22,460 nucleotides of DNA. Origin: DASPTT01 sp035623275. GTDB taxonomy: Bacteria > Actinomycetota > Acidimicrobiia > Acidimicrobiales > UBA8190. A model generated the notes under the pieces. It was not told where the DNA came from. It worked only from the letters and a program-made list of their open reading frames with translations, and made no database searches. Shown here piece after piece: positions 13,229 to 21,421 of the stretch (positions within the stretch are counted from its first letter, which is position 1; each line of letters opens with the position of its first letter). The stretch spans positions 1 through 22,460 of the forward strand of contig DASPTT010000097.1 of assembly GCA_035623275.1 (NCBI GenBank), in the 5' to 3' direction. Position numbers and translations under genes: made by a program.

Positions 13229-14017
13229 ATGTCCGAAGCGAATGTGGTCCTGAGCGAGCAACGCGACGGGGTGGCCACCATCACCATCAACCGGCCGGAG
13301 CGGCGCAACGCGATGTCATGGGACGTTATGCGCGGCCTGCGCGCCGCGGTGTCCCGGGCCAAGGAGGACGACGAGGTCCGGGTGGTGGTGCTCACCGGGG
13401 CGGGGGACAAGGCCTTCTGCGCGGGGGCCGATCTCGGGGGCATGGGGGGGCACGACGCCGGCTTCCTCGACGTCCACGACGCGCGGGGCGAGCTCGCCTC
13501 GCTGATGGGCGACCTCTGGCACCTGGGCAAGCCCACCGTCGCCCGGGTCCAGGGGTGGGCGATGGCCGGTGGCTTCGGCCTGGCCCTGGCCTGCGACCTG
13601 GTGGTGGCGTCGGAGCGGGCCCGCTTCGGCGCGCCGGAGGTCGACGTGGGGCTGTGGCCCTACATGATCACGGTGCCGCTGACCCGGTCGATGCCCCCCA
13701 AGAAGGCGCTGGAGCTCATGCTCACCGGCCGCGTCGTCGACGCCGCCGAGGCCGAGCGGATCGGCTTCGTCACCCGGGTGGTCCCCCACGCCGAGCTGGA
13801 CGGAGCCGTGGCCGAGCTGGCGGCCACCCTGGCGGCCAAGTCGCCGGCCGTGATGAAGCTTGGGCGGGACTCGTTCTACGCTGTGTGGGACCAGGCGGCC
13901 GGCGATGCCCTGGCGCTCCTCCACACGATGCTCACCCTGACCACGCAGACGGAGGACGCGGCCGAGGGCATGACGGCCTTCCTGGAGAAGCGCCCGCCGA
14001 GCTGGCGGGGGCGCTGA
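13229..14017 (+). CDS. Enoyl-CoA hydratase/isomerase (crotonase) family protein
   Basis: 262 aa. Both oxyanion-hole segments are present: AFCAGADLGGM (about 63-73) and GWAMAGGFGLALACD (about 109-123). Aligned to rat enoyl-CoA hydratase, the position of catalytic Glu144 (GGGCELAM) is a Gly here (GGFGLALA), while Glu164 is kept in APEVDVG. It is therefore probably not a classic two-glutamate hydratase, and may act as an isomerase, a hydratase of branched acyl-CoA, or another crotonase activity. A segment with TRSMPPKKALELMLTGR follows, usual for the family. The start ATG is supported by a -10 box 7 nt upstream (leaderless). The GDP-mannose dehydratase gene follows after 49 nt and may be cotranscribed. 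Confidence 0.92.
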   Translation: MSEANVVLSEQRDGVATITINRPERRNAMSWDVMRGLRAAVSRAKEDDEVRVVVLTGAGDKAFCAGADLGGMGGHDAGFLDVHDARGELASLMGDLWHLGKPTVARVQGWAMAGGFGLALACDLVVASERARFGAPEVDVGLWPYMITVPLTRSMPPKKALELMLTGRVVDAAEAERIGFVTRVVPHAELDGAVAELAATLAAKSPAVMKLGRDSFYAVWDQAAGDALALLHTMLTLTTQTEDAAEGMTAFLEKRPPSWRGR

Positions 14018-14066
14018 CGAAGCCCCCGGGCCCCGACCTCCCGACCGAAAGCGACCGATCGACACC

Positions 14067-15035
14067 ATGAGCAACCGAGCACTGATCACCGGCATCACCG
14101 GCCAGGACGGCTCGTACCTGGCCGAATTGCTCCTCGACAAGGGGTACGAGGTGGTGGGGATGGTGCGGCGGTCCTCGACGGTCAACTTCGAGCGCATCGC
14201 CCACATCCAGGACCGGCTCACCCTCGTCGCCGGGGACCTTCTCGACGAGGTCTCCCTGATCGGCATCCTGCGCGAGCACCGGCCCCGGGAGGTCTACAAC
14301 CTCGCGGCGCAGTCGTTCGTGCAGACCTCGTTCAGCCAGCCGGTGCTCACCGGCGAGACCTCCGCCCTCGGGGTGACCCGGCTGCTCGACGCCATCCGCA
14401 TCGTGGACCCGGGGATCCGCTTCTACCAGGCGTCGTCGTCGGAAATGTTCGGGAAGGTGCAGGAGGTGCCGCAGACCGAGCGCACGCCCCTGTACCCGCG
14501 CAGCCCCTACGGCGTGGCCAAGGTCTACGGCCACTGGATCACCGTCAACTACCGCGAGAGCTACGGGCTGCACGCGTCGTCGGGGATGCTCTTCAACCAC
14601 GAGAGCCCGCGACGCGGCCTCGAGTTCGTCACCCGCAAGGTGTCCCACGGCGTGGCCCGCATCGCCTGCGGCCTCGACGAGAAGCTGATGCTCGGCAACC
14701 TCGACTCCCAGCGCGACTGGGGCTTCGCCGGCGACTACGTCCGCGCCATGTGGCTCATGCTCCAGCGCGACGAGCCCGACGACTTCGTGGTGGCCACGGG
14801 CGAGACGCACTCGGTGCGCGAGCTGTGCGAGGTGGCCTTCGCGCATGCGGGCCTGGACTGGAACGAGCACGTGGTCATCGACGAGCGCTTCCTTCGTCCC
14901 GCGGAGGTCGACCTCCTCGTCGGCGACGCCACCAAGGCCCGCACCGTCCTCGGCTGGGAGCGCACCGTCGACTTCAAAGGGCTCGTGGCGATGATGGTCG
15001 ACGCCGACATCGAGCTCGTGCGGGCGGGCCTCTAG
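14067..15035 (+). CDS. gmd: GDP-mannose 4,6-dehydratase
   Basis: 322 aa, the normal length. The N-terminal Rossmann motif GITGQDGSYLAE (9-20) binds NADP(H), followed by RRSSTVNFERI, a hallmark of GMD. Catalytic residues are Ser124 and Glu126 in ASSSEMFG and the Tyr148-x3-Lys152 pair in SPYGVAK. FNHESPRRGLEFVTRK (176-191) and the RDWGFAGDYV segment (216-225) are diagnostic of GMD. The enzyme converts GDP-D-mannose to GDP-4-keto-6-deoxy-D-mannose, precursor of GDP-fucose, GDP-rhamnose and related sugars for surface glycans. No second-step reductase or epimerase is adjacent. The ATG has only a weak ribosome-binding site and probably follows the crotonase gene in one transcript. ccdA begins 16 nt after the stop. 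Confidence 0.96.
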   Translation: MSNRALITGITGQDGSYLAELLLDKGYEVVGMVRRSSTVNFERIAHIQDRLTLVAGDLLDEVSLIGILREHRPREVYNLAAQSFVQTSFSQPVLTGETSALGVTRLLDAIRIVDPGIRFYQASSSEMFGKVQEVPQTERTPLYPRSPYGVAKVYGHWITVNYRESYGLHASSGMLFNHESPRRGLEFVTRKVSHGVARIACGLDEKLMLGNLDSQRDWGFAGDYVRAMWLMLQRDEPDDFVVATGETHSVRELCEVAFAHAGLDWNEHVVIDERFLRPAEVDLLVGDATKARTVLGWERTVDFKGLVAMMVDADIELVRAGL

Positions 15036-15051
15036 GGGCGGTGGCGGCACC

Positions 15052-15807
15052 GTGGCGGTGATCGCCGCCGACCCGCTCGGCATCGCCGTCGCCTTCGGGG
15101 CGGGCATCGTGTCGTTCCTCTCGCCCTGCGTCCTGCCGCTCGTGCCGGGCTATCTCTCCATGGTCAGCGGCCTCTCGGCCGCCGAGCTCGAAGCCGGTGC
15201 GCCGCGAGACCTCGCCCCGCTGCTGCGGGGCATGCTCGGGTTCGTCGCCGGGTTCACGCTGGTGTTCACCGCCCTCGGGGCGGCCGCCAGCGGCGTGGGC
15301 CGCCTGCTCCTCGACCACCAGCGCGGGCTCGAGGTGGCCGCGGGGATCGTGGTCGTCGCCCTCGGTGCGTGGCTGGCCGGGCTCGGCGCGCCGCGTCTCT
15401 TCCACGTCGAGCGCCGGTTCCACCCCCTGCCGTCGCGCCTGGGCGCGTGGGCCCCGCCGGTCATGGGCATGGCCTTCGCCTTCGGCTGGACGCCCTGCAT
15501 CGGCCCGGTCCTGGGCGGGGTCCTGGGCCTGGCCGCCACCCGCTCCACGCTCGGCTCGGGGCTGGTCCTCCTGGTCGCCTACTCCCTGGGCCTGGGCGTG
15601 CCCTTCGTGGTCGCCGGCCTGGCCTTCGGCCGGCTCACGGTCGTCTTCGCCCGGGTCCGCTCACGGCTCTGGGTGGTGAACCTGGTGGCGGGGGCGGCCC
15701 TGGTCGCCTTCGGCATCCTCCTGTGCACCGGGAACCTGCACTGGCTCTCCACCCAGGTCTCGGCCTTCCTGCGGGCGGTGGGCCTCGGGCGACTGACCGT
15801 GAGCTGA
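15052..15807 (+). CDS. ccdA: Cytochrome c biogenesis protein CcdA
   Basis: 251 aa with six hydrophobic segments. The two redox cysteines sit in the family motifs: Cys26 in SFLSPCVLPLVPGYL and Cys149 in FGWTPCIGPVLGG. CcdA passes electrons from cytoplasmic thioredoxin to extracytoplasmic thiol proteins, here most likely CcmG and CcmH, whose genes lie a few kb downstream. The GTG start is 16 nt after the gmd stop, with AGGGG roughly 13 nt upstream; GTG at 15058 is an alternative. It precedes the ccm operon by 56 nt but is separated from it by a palindrome and a promoter-like -10, so it may be transcribed both with gmd and on its own. Confidence 0.95.
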   Translation: MAVIAADPLGIAVAFGAGIVSFLSPCVLPLVPGYLSMVSGLSAAELEAGAPRDLAPLLRGMLGFVAGFTLVFTALGAAASGVGRLLLDHQRGLEVAAGIVVVALGAWLAGLGAPRLFHVERRFHPLPSRLGAWAPPVMGMAFAFGWTPCIGPVLGGVLGLAATRSTLGSGLVLLVAYSLGLGVPFVVAGLAFGRLTVVFARVRSRLWVVNLVAGAALVAFGILLCTGNLHWLSTQVSAFLRAVGLGRLTVS

Positions 15808-15820
15808 CTTCGCGTCCCGC

Positions 15821-15851
15821 TTGGATCGACGGGCGGGGCCGCCCGTAGCAT
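15821..15851 (+). promoter_or_regulatory. Promoter region of the ccm operon with 18-bp palindrome
   Basis: TTGGAT (15821-15826) and TAGCAT (15846-15851) may be -35 and -10 boxes with a long 19-nt spacer. The palindrome ACGGGCGG / CCGCCCGT (15829-15836, 15839-15846) fills the spacer. It could be an operator for ccm, or the terminator of ccdA. Confidence 0.45.
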
Positions 15852-15863
15852 GTGGCCCTGGTC

Positions 15864-16613
15864 ATGGCCCCCGCAGTCCTCTTCCGTGCCGCCGTCGCAC
15901 TCGCCGGGCGGTTCCCGGCCCTGGCCGGCGTCGACCTCGTCGTCGCCCCGGGCGACGTCGTCGTGCTCGAGGGGCCCAACGGCGCGGGCAAGACGAGCCT
16001 GCTGCGGGCCGGTGCCGGTCTGCTGGCGGTGACCGAGGGCGAGGCCGTGGTCCTCGGCCACGACCTTCGGCGCGACCGCGTCGGGGTACGCCGGCGTGTC
16101 GGGCTGCTCGGCCACGACGCCGCCCTCTACGACGACCTCACGGTGGCCGAGAACGTCCGCTTCGCCCTGCGGTCCCGCGCCGGGCGCGCGGGGTGCCGGT
16201 CGGGCACTGCCGCGCGTGGCGCGGACGAGGCACTGGAGCGGCTCGGCCTCGTGGGGCGGCTGCGCGACACGCCCGCCGGCCGGCTCTCGGCCGGCCAGCG
16301 CCGGCGCGTCGCCTTGGCCGTGCTGGTGGCGCGCGGCCCGGAGCTGTGGCTGCTCGACGAGCCCCACGCCGCCTTCGACGAGGGCGGTCGCCTGGTGGTC
16401 GACGAGATCGTGCGCGACGCGGCGGGCGAAGGCGCGGCCGTGGTGCTGGCGTCGCACGAGCCGGCGATGTCGGCACCGCTGGCGACGCGCATCGTCTCCA
16501 TGGCCGGGGGTCGCGTGGTGTCGGAGATCGACCTGGGCCGGCGTCAGGCGACGGGAGGCGGCGCCGCCGTCGATCCGGAGGCTCCCGTGCGCGGAGGCGT
16601 CCATGTGGCGTGA
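15864..16613 (+). CDS. ccmA: Heme exporter ATP-binding protein CcmA
   Basis: 249 aa. All ABC ATPase motifs are visible: Walker A GPNGAGKT (37-44), signature LSAGQRRR (141-148), Walker B LWLLDEP (161-167) and the switch His in LASHEP (195-200). CcmA powers the CcmABCD complex, which releases holo-CcmE from CcmC. ATG 15864 is chosen: GTG 15852 abuts the putative -10 box and would lie upstream of the predicted transcript start. No Shine-Dalgarno is seen, so the leader is only about 6 nt. The C-terminal ~25 residues are a low-complexity Gly/Ala/Pro tail. The 3' end overlaps ccmB by 11 nt. Confidence 0.93.
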   Translation: MAPAVLFRAAVALAGRFPALAGVDLVVAPGDVVVLEGPNGAGKTSLLRAGAGLLAVTEGEAVVLGHDLRRDRVGVRRRVGLLGHDAALYDDLTVAENVRFALRSRAGRAGCRSGTAARGADEALERLGLVGRLRDTPAGRLSAGQRRRVALAVLVARGPELWLLDEPHAAFDEGGRLVVDEIVRDAAGEGAAVVLASHEPAMSAPLATRIVSMAGGRVVSEIDLGRRQATGGGAAVDPEAPVRGGVHVA

Positions 16614-17268
16614 CGGTGTGCTGGTGGCCGGGAAGGACCTGCGCATCGAGCTTCGCTCGCGGGTCGTGCTCAACCAGGTGGCGCCCTTCAGCGTGGTGGT
16701 GCTGGTGCTCTTCGCCCTGGCCCTCGGTCCGAGCCGGGCGCCGATCGCGCAGGCCGCCCCCGGGTTGTTCTGGGTGACCTTGCTCTTCGCCACGGTGCTC
16801 GCCGTGCAGCGCAGCGTCGCCGTGGAGTCCACCGAGGCGCGCGACGGGCTGCGGCTCTCGGGCCTCGACCCGGCCGGCATCTTCCTGGGCAAGACGGCGG
16901 CCGTCGCCGTGGAGCTGGCGGCGCTCGAGGTCCTCCTGGGCGCGGGCGTGCTGCTCTTCTACGGCGTGCACGTGCGCTCGGTCGCCACGCTCGTGGCCGC
17001 GGCCGTGTTCGGGACGCTGGGGCTGGCCGCGTCGGGCACCCTCTACGGCGCGCTGGCCGGGGGACTGCGCGTGCGCGAGACCCTGCTGCCCTTCCTCCTC
17101 CTGCCCGTGGTCGCACCCGTGCTCCTGGCCGGGACCAGGGCCTGGCAGGCGGCACTGGGCCAGGGCAGCACCGGCACCGACCCGTGGATGGCGCTGCTGG
17201 TGGTCTTCGCCGCCGTGTACCTGGCGCTGGGCGTCGTGCTCTTCGGCCCGTTGCAGGAGGCCGCATGA
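16603..17268 (+). CDS. ccmB: Heme exporter membrane protein CcmB
   Basis: 221 aa, the standard CcmB length, with six hydrophobic segments. The start WRDGVLVAGKDLRIELRSR matches the amphipathic N-terminus of CcmB, and FWVTLLFATVLAVQRSVAVE plus LPFLLLPVVAPVLLAG are family segments. CcmB is the permease-like partner of CcmA in the cytoplasmic membrane. ATG 16603 is preceded by GGAGG (16592-16596) and overlaps the ccmA stop by 11 nt. It ends in an ATGA overlap with ccmC. Confidence 0.95.
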   Translation: MWRDGVLVAGKDLRIELRSRVVLNQVAPFSVVVLVLFALALGPSRAPIAQAAPGLFWVTLLFATVLAVQRSVAVESTEARDGLRLSGLDPAGIFLGKTAAVAVELAALEVLLGAGVLLFYGVHVRSVATLVAAAVFGTLGLAASGTLYGALAGGLRVRETLLPFLLLPVVAPVLLAGTRAWQAALGQGSTGTDPWMALLVVFAAVYLALGVVLFGPLQEAA

Positions 17269-18056
17269 CCGTCGCCCCGTGGTCCCGTCGCACCACACTG
17301 GTCGTGCGCGCCGTGGGGATCGCGGCGCTCGTGTCCGTGGTCGCCACGCTGTGGCTGGGTATCTGGGTCACGCCTCCGGACCAGGTCCAGCACGACCTGG
17401 TGCGCCTCGTGTACGTGCATCCGCCCATCGCCTGGGTGGCCCTCTACCTCGCCTTCGGCACCGCCGCGCTGGCCAGCATCCTGTGGCTGTGGCGCCGGAC
17501 GCGCAGCCCCATGTGGGACCGCCTCGCCGCGTCGGCCGTGGAGGTGGGGGCCGTGTTCACCGCCCTCACCCTCGTCACCGGCTCGATCTGGGGCCGGCCC
17601 ACCTGGGGGGTGTGGTGGGCCTGGGACGCCCGGCTCACCTCCACCGCGCTCCTCCTCGTCATGCTGCTCGGGTACCTGGCCCTGCGCCGGGTCCCCGGCG
17701 ACCCCGATGCCCGCGCCCGGCGCTGCGCGGTGGCGGCGATCATCGCCGCCGTCGACGTGCCCATCGTGCACTTCTCGGTCGTGTGGTGGCGCACCCTGCA
17801 CCAGGGGGCGACGGTCCTGAACGCGAACCTGTCGCCGACGATCCACGGGTCCATGGCCTGGACGCTCTTGCTCGGCTTCGTCGCCTTCACGCTCACCTTC
17901 GTGTGGATGCTGGCGCAGCGCATGCGCATCGAGACCCTGAGCCAGCAGCTCGAGGGTGCGGAGCTCGACGAGGCGCTCCAGGAGCGCTGGGCGGAGGGCG
18001 CGCCCGCAGCCGCTTCGGCACCGGCGCGCGCCGGTGCGGCGGAGGCGGCACCATGA
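17265..18056 (+). CDS. ccmC: Heme-handling protein CcmC
   Basis: 263 aa with six membrane helices. The WWD (tryptophan-rich) motif WGVWWAWDARLT is at about 114-125. The two external heme-ligand histidines are His52 (VYVHPP) and His179 (WWRTLHQ), corresponding to His60 and His184 of E. coli CcmC. CcmC binds heme at the outer face of the membrane and loads it covalently on CcmE. The C-terminal ~30 residues are an Ala-rich tail longer than usual. The start overlaps the ccmB stop (ATGA), with GGAGG ahead. Confidence 0.96.
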   Translation: MTVAPWSRRTTLVVRAVGIAALVSVVATLWLGIWVTPPDQVQHDLVRLVYVHPPIAWVALYLAFGTAALASILWLWRRTRSPMWDRLAASAVEVGAVFTALTLVTGSIWGRPTWGVWWAWDARLTSTALLLVMLLGYLALRRVPGDPDARARRCAVAAIIAAVDVPIVHFSVVWWRTLHQGATVLNANLSPTIHGSMAWTLLLGFVAFTLTFVWMLAQRMRIETLSQQLEGAELDEALQERWAEGAPAAASAPARAGAAEAAP

Positions 18057-18178
18057 GCTACATCGCCGCGGGCTACGCCATCGCGCTCGGCACCCTCGGC
18101 GTCTACGCGCTGTCCCTGGTCCGGCGCCGGCGCCGCCTCGAGGCGCTGGCCGCACGCGTCGAGCGCGACCGGCCGTGA
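18053..18178 (+). CDS. ccmD: Small membrane protein CcmD
   Basis: 41 aa: MSYIAAGYAIALGTLGVYAL, then a basic RRRRR stretch and a short charged tail. One membrane helix followed by positive charges, and a position between ccmC and ccmE, fit CcmD, which helps release holo-CcmE from CcmC. It is too short for most ORF cut-offs. It overlaps ccmC (ATGA) and ccmE (GTGA) by 4 nt each. Confidence 0.92.
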   Translation: MSYIAAGYAIALGTLGVYALSLVRRRRRLEALAARVERDRP

Positions 18179-18714
18179 CCGACACCACCGCGACCACGCG
18201 GAGCCCCGGCGCCGACGCGCCCGGCCCTGCTCGGCCCACCGATGCGGCCCGGCCCGACCGGGCGGCCCGGCCCACGGGCACCGGGGCCAGGCGACACGGG
18301 ACCTCGCGCAGGCGGCTGGCCGTGGTGGGTCTCGTGCTCGCCGCCGCCTTCGTGCTCCTGCTCGTCAAGGGCCTCGGGAGCTCGCTCGACTACTTCGAGA
18401 CGGTCGACCAGGCCATCGCCCAGAAGGCCATGCTCGGCGTCCGCACCTTCCGGCTCGAAGGCCTCGTCGTCCCGGGCACCGTGCACCAGAGCGGTTCGAC
18501 GGTGCGCTTCGTGGCCGCCGGCACCGTGCACCGCATAGACGTCGTGAACCACGGCAACCCACCGGAGCTCTTCCAGCCCGACGTGCCGGTGGTGGTCGTC
18601 GGCCACTTCGCCGGCGACACGTTCGTCTCCGACCAGATCATCGTCGACCACACCGCGCAGTACCGGGAGCAGCACCCCGACCGCGTCCGAGCGCCGGACG
18701 GCAGCAGCCGGTGA
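18175..18714 (+). CDS. ccmE: Periplasmic heme chaperone CcmE
   Basis: 179 aa. A disordered Ala/Pro/Arg-rich N-terminus of about 45 residues precedes the membrane anchor (about 48-66, LAVVGLVLAAAFVLLLVKGL). A beta-rich OB-fold domain follows (FRLEGLVVPGTVHQSG onward). The covalent heme ligand is His159 in DHTAQY, with Tyr163 giving the HxxxY motif, so this is the His form and not the CxxxY variant. The N-terminal extension is longer than in proteobacterial CcmE. GTG start in a GTGA overlap with ccmD. Confidence 0.95.
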   Translation: MTDTTATTRSPGADAPGPARPTDAARPDRAARPTGTGARRHGTSRRRLAVVGLVLAAAFVLLLVKGLGSSLDYFETVDQAIAQKAMLGVRTFRLEGLVVPGTVHQSGSTVRFVAAGTVHRIDVVNHGNPPELFQPDVPVVVVGHFAGDTFVSDQIIVDHTAQYREQHPDRVRAPDGSSR

Positions 18715-20780
18715 ACGCCGCGCTCGGCCACAGCGGGGTCCTCCTCGGCCTCGCCGCCGCGGTCGTGGGCATCGTGGTGACCGCGCTCGGCATCGGCCGC
18801 CGGCGTCCCGAGCTGGCTCGCAGCGGCCGCGTCTACGCGCCCCTGCTGCTCGTGGGCGCGCTGGTGGCCACCGTCGCCATGGAGCGGGCACTGCTCGGCC
18901 ACGACTTCTCGATCGCCTACGTGGCGGCCAACGGCAGTCGACAGACACCGACCCTCTACACGATCACCGGGATGTGGTCGGCGCTGGCCGGCTCGATCCT
19001 GCTGTGGGGCCTCGTGCTCTCGGGCTACATCGTGGCCATGGTGTGGCGCTTCCGCCGGCAGTCGGACGACCCCCTGGTGTGGTGGGCGACGCTGGTGACC
19101 TATGTGGTCGCGGCCTTCTTCTTCGCGCTCATGGCGGGGCCCGCCGACCCCTTCCGCACGGTGGCCGGCCCCACACCCGCCAACGGGCTCGGCCCCAACG
19201 TGCTCCTCCAGGACAACGCGCTGGTGGCCTTCCACCCGCCGATGCTCTACCTCGGCTTCGTCGGCTTCACCATCCCGTTCGCCTTCGCCATCGCCTCGCT
19301 CGTCACCGGGCGCATCGGCGAGGGCTGGCAGCTGGCGACGCGCCGGTGGACGCTCTTCGCCTGGGGCTTCCTCACGGTGGGCATCGTGCTGGGCGCGTGG
19401 TGGTCGTACCAGGTGCTCGGATGGGGCGGGTTCTGGGCGTGGGACCCCGTGGAGAACGCCTCGTTCCTCCCGTGGCTGTGCGCCACGGCCTACCTGCACT
19501 CGGTGCTCGTCCAGGAGCGCCGGGGGTTGCTGCGGGTGTGGAACCTCTCCCTCGTGATCGCCACCTTCGCGCTCACCATCCTCGGGACCTTCCTCACCCG
19601 GTCCGGTGTCATCGAGTCCGTCCACGCCTTCTCGGACTCGAGCATCGGCCCGCTGCTGCTCGGGTTCTTCGGCGTCGTGCTGGCCACGGGCGTGGGCCTC
19701 ATCGCCTGGCGCGGCGACCGGCTGCGCTCGCCCGGTGGCATCGACTCGCCGGTGAGCCGGGAGGGCGCGTTCCTCCTGAACAACTTCCTCTTCGTCGGCT
19801 TCGCCTTCGTGGTGCTCCTCGGCACCGTCTTCCCCCTGTTCTACGAGGCCCTGCGTGGCCAGCAGGTGTCGGTGGGCCGGCCGTACTTCGACACCATGAC
19901 CGTCCCGATCGTGCTCGCCCTGCTGTTCCTCATGGCCGTCGGGCCGGCGCTGCCGTGGCGCAAGACGACCCTGACCACGGTGCGCGACCGGCTCATGGTC
20001 CCCGCGTGGGTCGGGGCGGCGACGATCGCCCTGTGCGTGCTCGCCGGCGTGCGGGGCGTGCTGCCGCTCGCCACCTTCGGGCTGGCCGGCTTCGCCTTGG
20101 CCTCCAACGCGCGTCAACTCGCCCTGGCCACGCGGGCGGCGCACCGTCACGGTGTGGGGGCGTGGCGCGGTCTGGTCGGACGGGCCAACGGCGGCCTGGT
20201 GGTCCACGTCGGGGTCGTGGTCGTCGCCGTCGCCATGGCCGCGGCATCCTCGTTCGGCCAGCGCGGTGAGGTGACCCTGCGCCCGGGCGCCGCGCAGCGC
20301 TTCGACGGCCACACCATCGCCTTCGCCGGTCTCGCCACCGTGCGCACGCCGGCCCGCCAGGCCACCGAGGCGCTGGTCCGGGTGGACGGCGCGGGGCCCT
20401 ATCGGCCGGCGGTGAGCCAGTTCGGTGCGGGCACGGAAGCCGTGGGTACCCCGGCGATCGCGTCGAACGCGTTCGCCGACGTCTACCTCACCGTCGACGC
20501 CATCCCCACCGGGGCGGGCGGCCCGGTCACCATCGGGGTGACGGTGCAGCCGCTCGTGGTGTGGCTCTGGGTCGGTGCGGGCATCGTCGTGGTCGGCGCG
20601 CTGCTCGCCGCCGTCCCTGGCCGGCGGCGCCGCGCCACCGACCCGCTCTCCGCGCCGGTCCCCGCGGTCGCCGCCGCCCGGCGCGGACCGGAACCCGACC
20701 CCGATCCCGCGCTCGGCGCCGCGGGCATGCCCGTGGAGGACGATCCCCACGACGAGCCCGTGGGTGCGTCCGTGCCATGA
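18711..20780 (+). CDS. ccmF: Cytochrome c heme lyase subunit CcmF
   Basis: 689 aa, slightly longer than the usual ~650. The WWD motif WGGFWAWDPVENASFLPW begins at residue 238. The four histidines known from E. coli CcmF (173, 261, 303, 491) have counterparts at His175 (HPPMLYLG), His263 (YLHSVLV), His305 (ESVHAF) and His499 (VVHVGVV). CcmF reduces heme on CcmE and attaches it to the CXXCH site of apocytochrome c, together with CcmH and CcmI. About 40 polar C-terminal residues after the last helix are an extension. GTG start overlaps ccmE (GTGA); the end overlaps ccmG (ATGA). Confidence 0.96.
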   Translation: MNAALGHSGVLLGLAAAVVGIVVTALGIGRRRPELARSGRVYAPLLLVGALVATVAMERALLGHDFSIAYVAANGSRQTPTLYTITGMWSALAGSILLWGLVLSGYIVAMVWRFRRQSDDPLVWWATLVTYVVAAFFFALMAGPADPFRTVAGPTPANGLGPNVLLQDNALVAFHPPMLYLGFVGFTIPFAFAIASLVTGRIGEGWQLATRRWTLFAWGFLTVGIVLGAWWSYQVLGWGGFWAWDPVENASFLPWLCATAYLHSVLVQERRGLLRVWNLSLVIATFALTILGTFLTRSGVIESVHAFSDSSIGPLLLGFFGVVLATGVGLIAWRGDRLRSPGGIDSPVSREGAFLLNNFLFVGFAFVVLLGTVFPLFYEALRGQQVSVGRPYFDTMTVPIVLALLFLMAVGPALPWRKTTLTTVRDRLMVPAWVGAATIALCVLAGVRGVLPLATFGLAGFALASNARQLALATRAAHRHGVGAWRGLVGRANGGLVVHVGVVVVAVAMAAASSFGQRGEVTLRPGAAQRFDGHTIAFAGLATVRTPARQATEALVRVDGAGPYRPAVSQFGAGTEAVGTPAIASNAFADVYLTVDAIPTGAGGPVTIGVTVQPLVVWLWVGAGIVVVGALLAAVPGRRRRATDPLSAPVPAVAAARRGPEPDPDPALGAAGMPVEDDPHDEPVGASVP

Positions 20781-21421
20781 GCCCCGCCGGGGCGCCGAGC
20801 GCGCCGAGCACCCCACGCCCAACACCGACGGCCGTCACCGCGGGCGCCCCGGCCGACACGGCCGGCAGTCGTCCCCCGCGGCGGCGGCACACGGCGCGCT
20901 GGATCGCCCTTTCGGTGCTCCTCGTCGCCGGCGCGCTGGTGGCCGTGCTGGCCACGCGACCGCCGGCCACCGCCACCGAAGTCGACTCGCCGCTCGTGGG
21001 CCAGCGCGCCCCCGCGCTGGCGGGCACCACGCTCGACGGCGGGACGTTCTCGCTGTCGTCGCTCGCGGGACGGTGGGTCTTCGTGAACTTCTTCGCCAGC
21101 TGGTGCCCGCCGTGCCAGCAGGAGCAGGCCGATCTGGTCGCCTTCGCCTACCACCACCGGGCCCCGGGCGACGCCGCCCTGGTCGGCGTGGCCTTCGACG
21201 ACGCCGCCTCGAGCGCGCGTGCCTTTCTGGCCCAGTCCGGCGCGACCTGGCCCGCACTGGCGGACCCCGGTGGCGCGCGTGCCCTGCAATACGGCGTGCG
21301 CGGTCCACCCGAGACCTTCCTCGTGTCCCCCCAGGGGATCGTCGTCGCCCACTTCGACGGGCCGGTGACGAGCGGGTTCCTCGACTACTGGCTGGGGCGC
21401 GCCCGGAGCACGGCCGCGTGA
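20777..21421 (+). CDS. ccmG: Thiol-disulfide oxidoreductase CcmG/TlpA type
   Basis: 214 aa. A Pro/Ala-rich cytoplasmic N-terminus (1-38) precedes a membrane anchor (about 42-60). The thioredoxin fold carries WCPPC with Cys110 and Cys113 (FFASWCPPCQQEQ), the usual CcmG/ResA/DsbE active site. The cis-proline loop GPPETFLV is also present, with the PET typical of CcmG. It reduces apocytochrome cysteines outside the membrane, supplied with electrons by CcdA. It overlaps ccmF (ATGA) and ccmH (GTGA). Confidence 0.94.
   Translation: MSPAGAPSAPSTPRPTPTAVTAGAPADTAGSRPPRRRHTARWIALSVLLVAGALVAVLATRPPATATEVDSPLVGQRAPALAGTTLDGGTFSLSSLAGRWVFVNFFASWCPPCQQEQADLVAFAYHHRAPGDAALVGVAFDDAASSARAFLAQSGATWPALADPGGARALQYGVRGPPETFLVSPQGIVVAHFDGPVTSGFLDYWLGRARSTAA

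Noticed and set aside
14067..15035. A surface-glycan cluster around gmd and the glycosyltransferase
   Set aside because: Only two such genes are present, on opposite strands, and neighbours are unrelated, so a true polysaccharide cluster is not supported.
18390..20825. 811-aa minus-strand open frame opposite ccmF
   Set aside because: Its protein is low-complexity Arg/Gly/His/Glu sequence without domains, and the plus strand encodes an unmistakable CcmF. It is an artefact of high GC.
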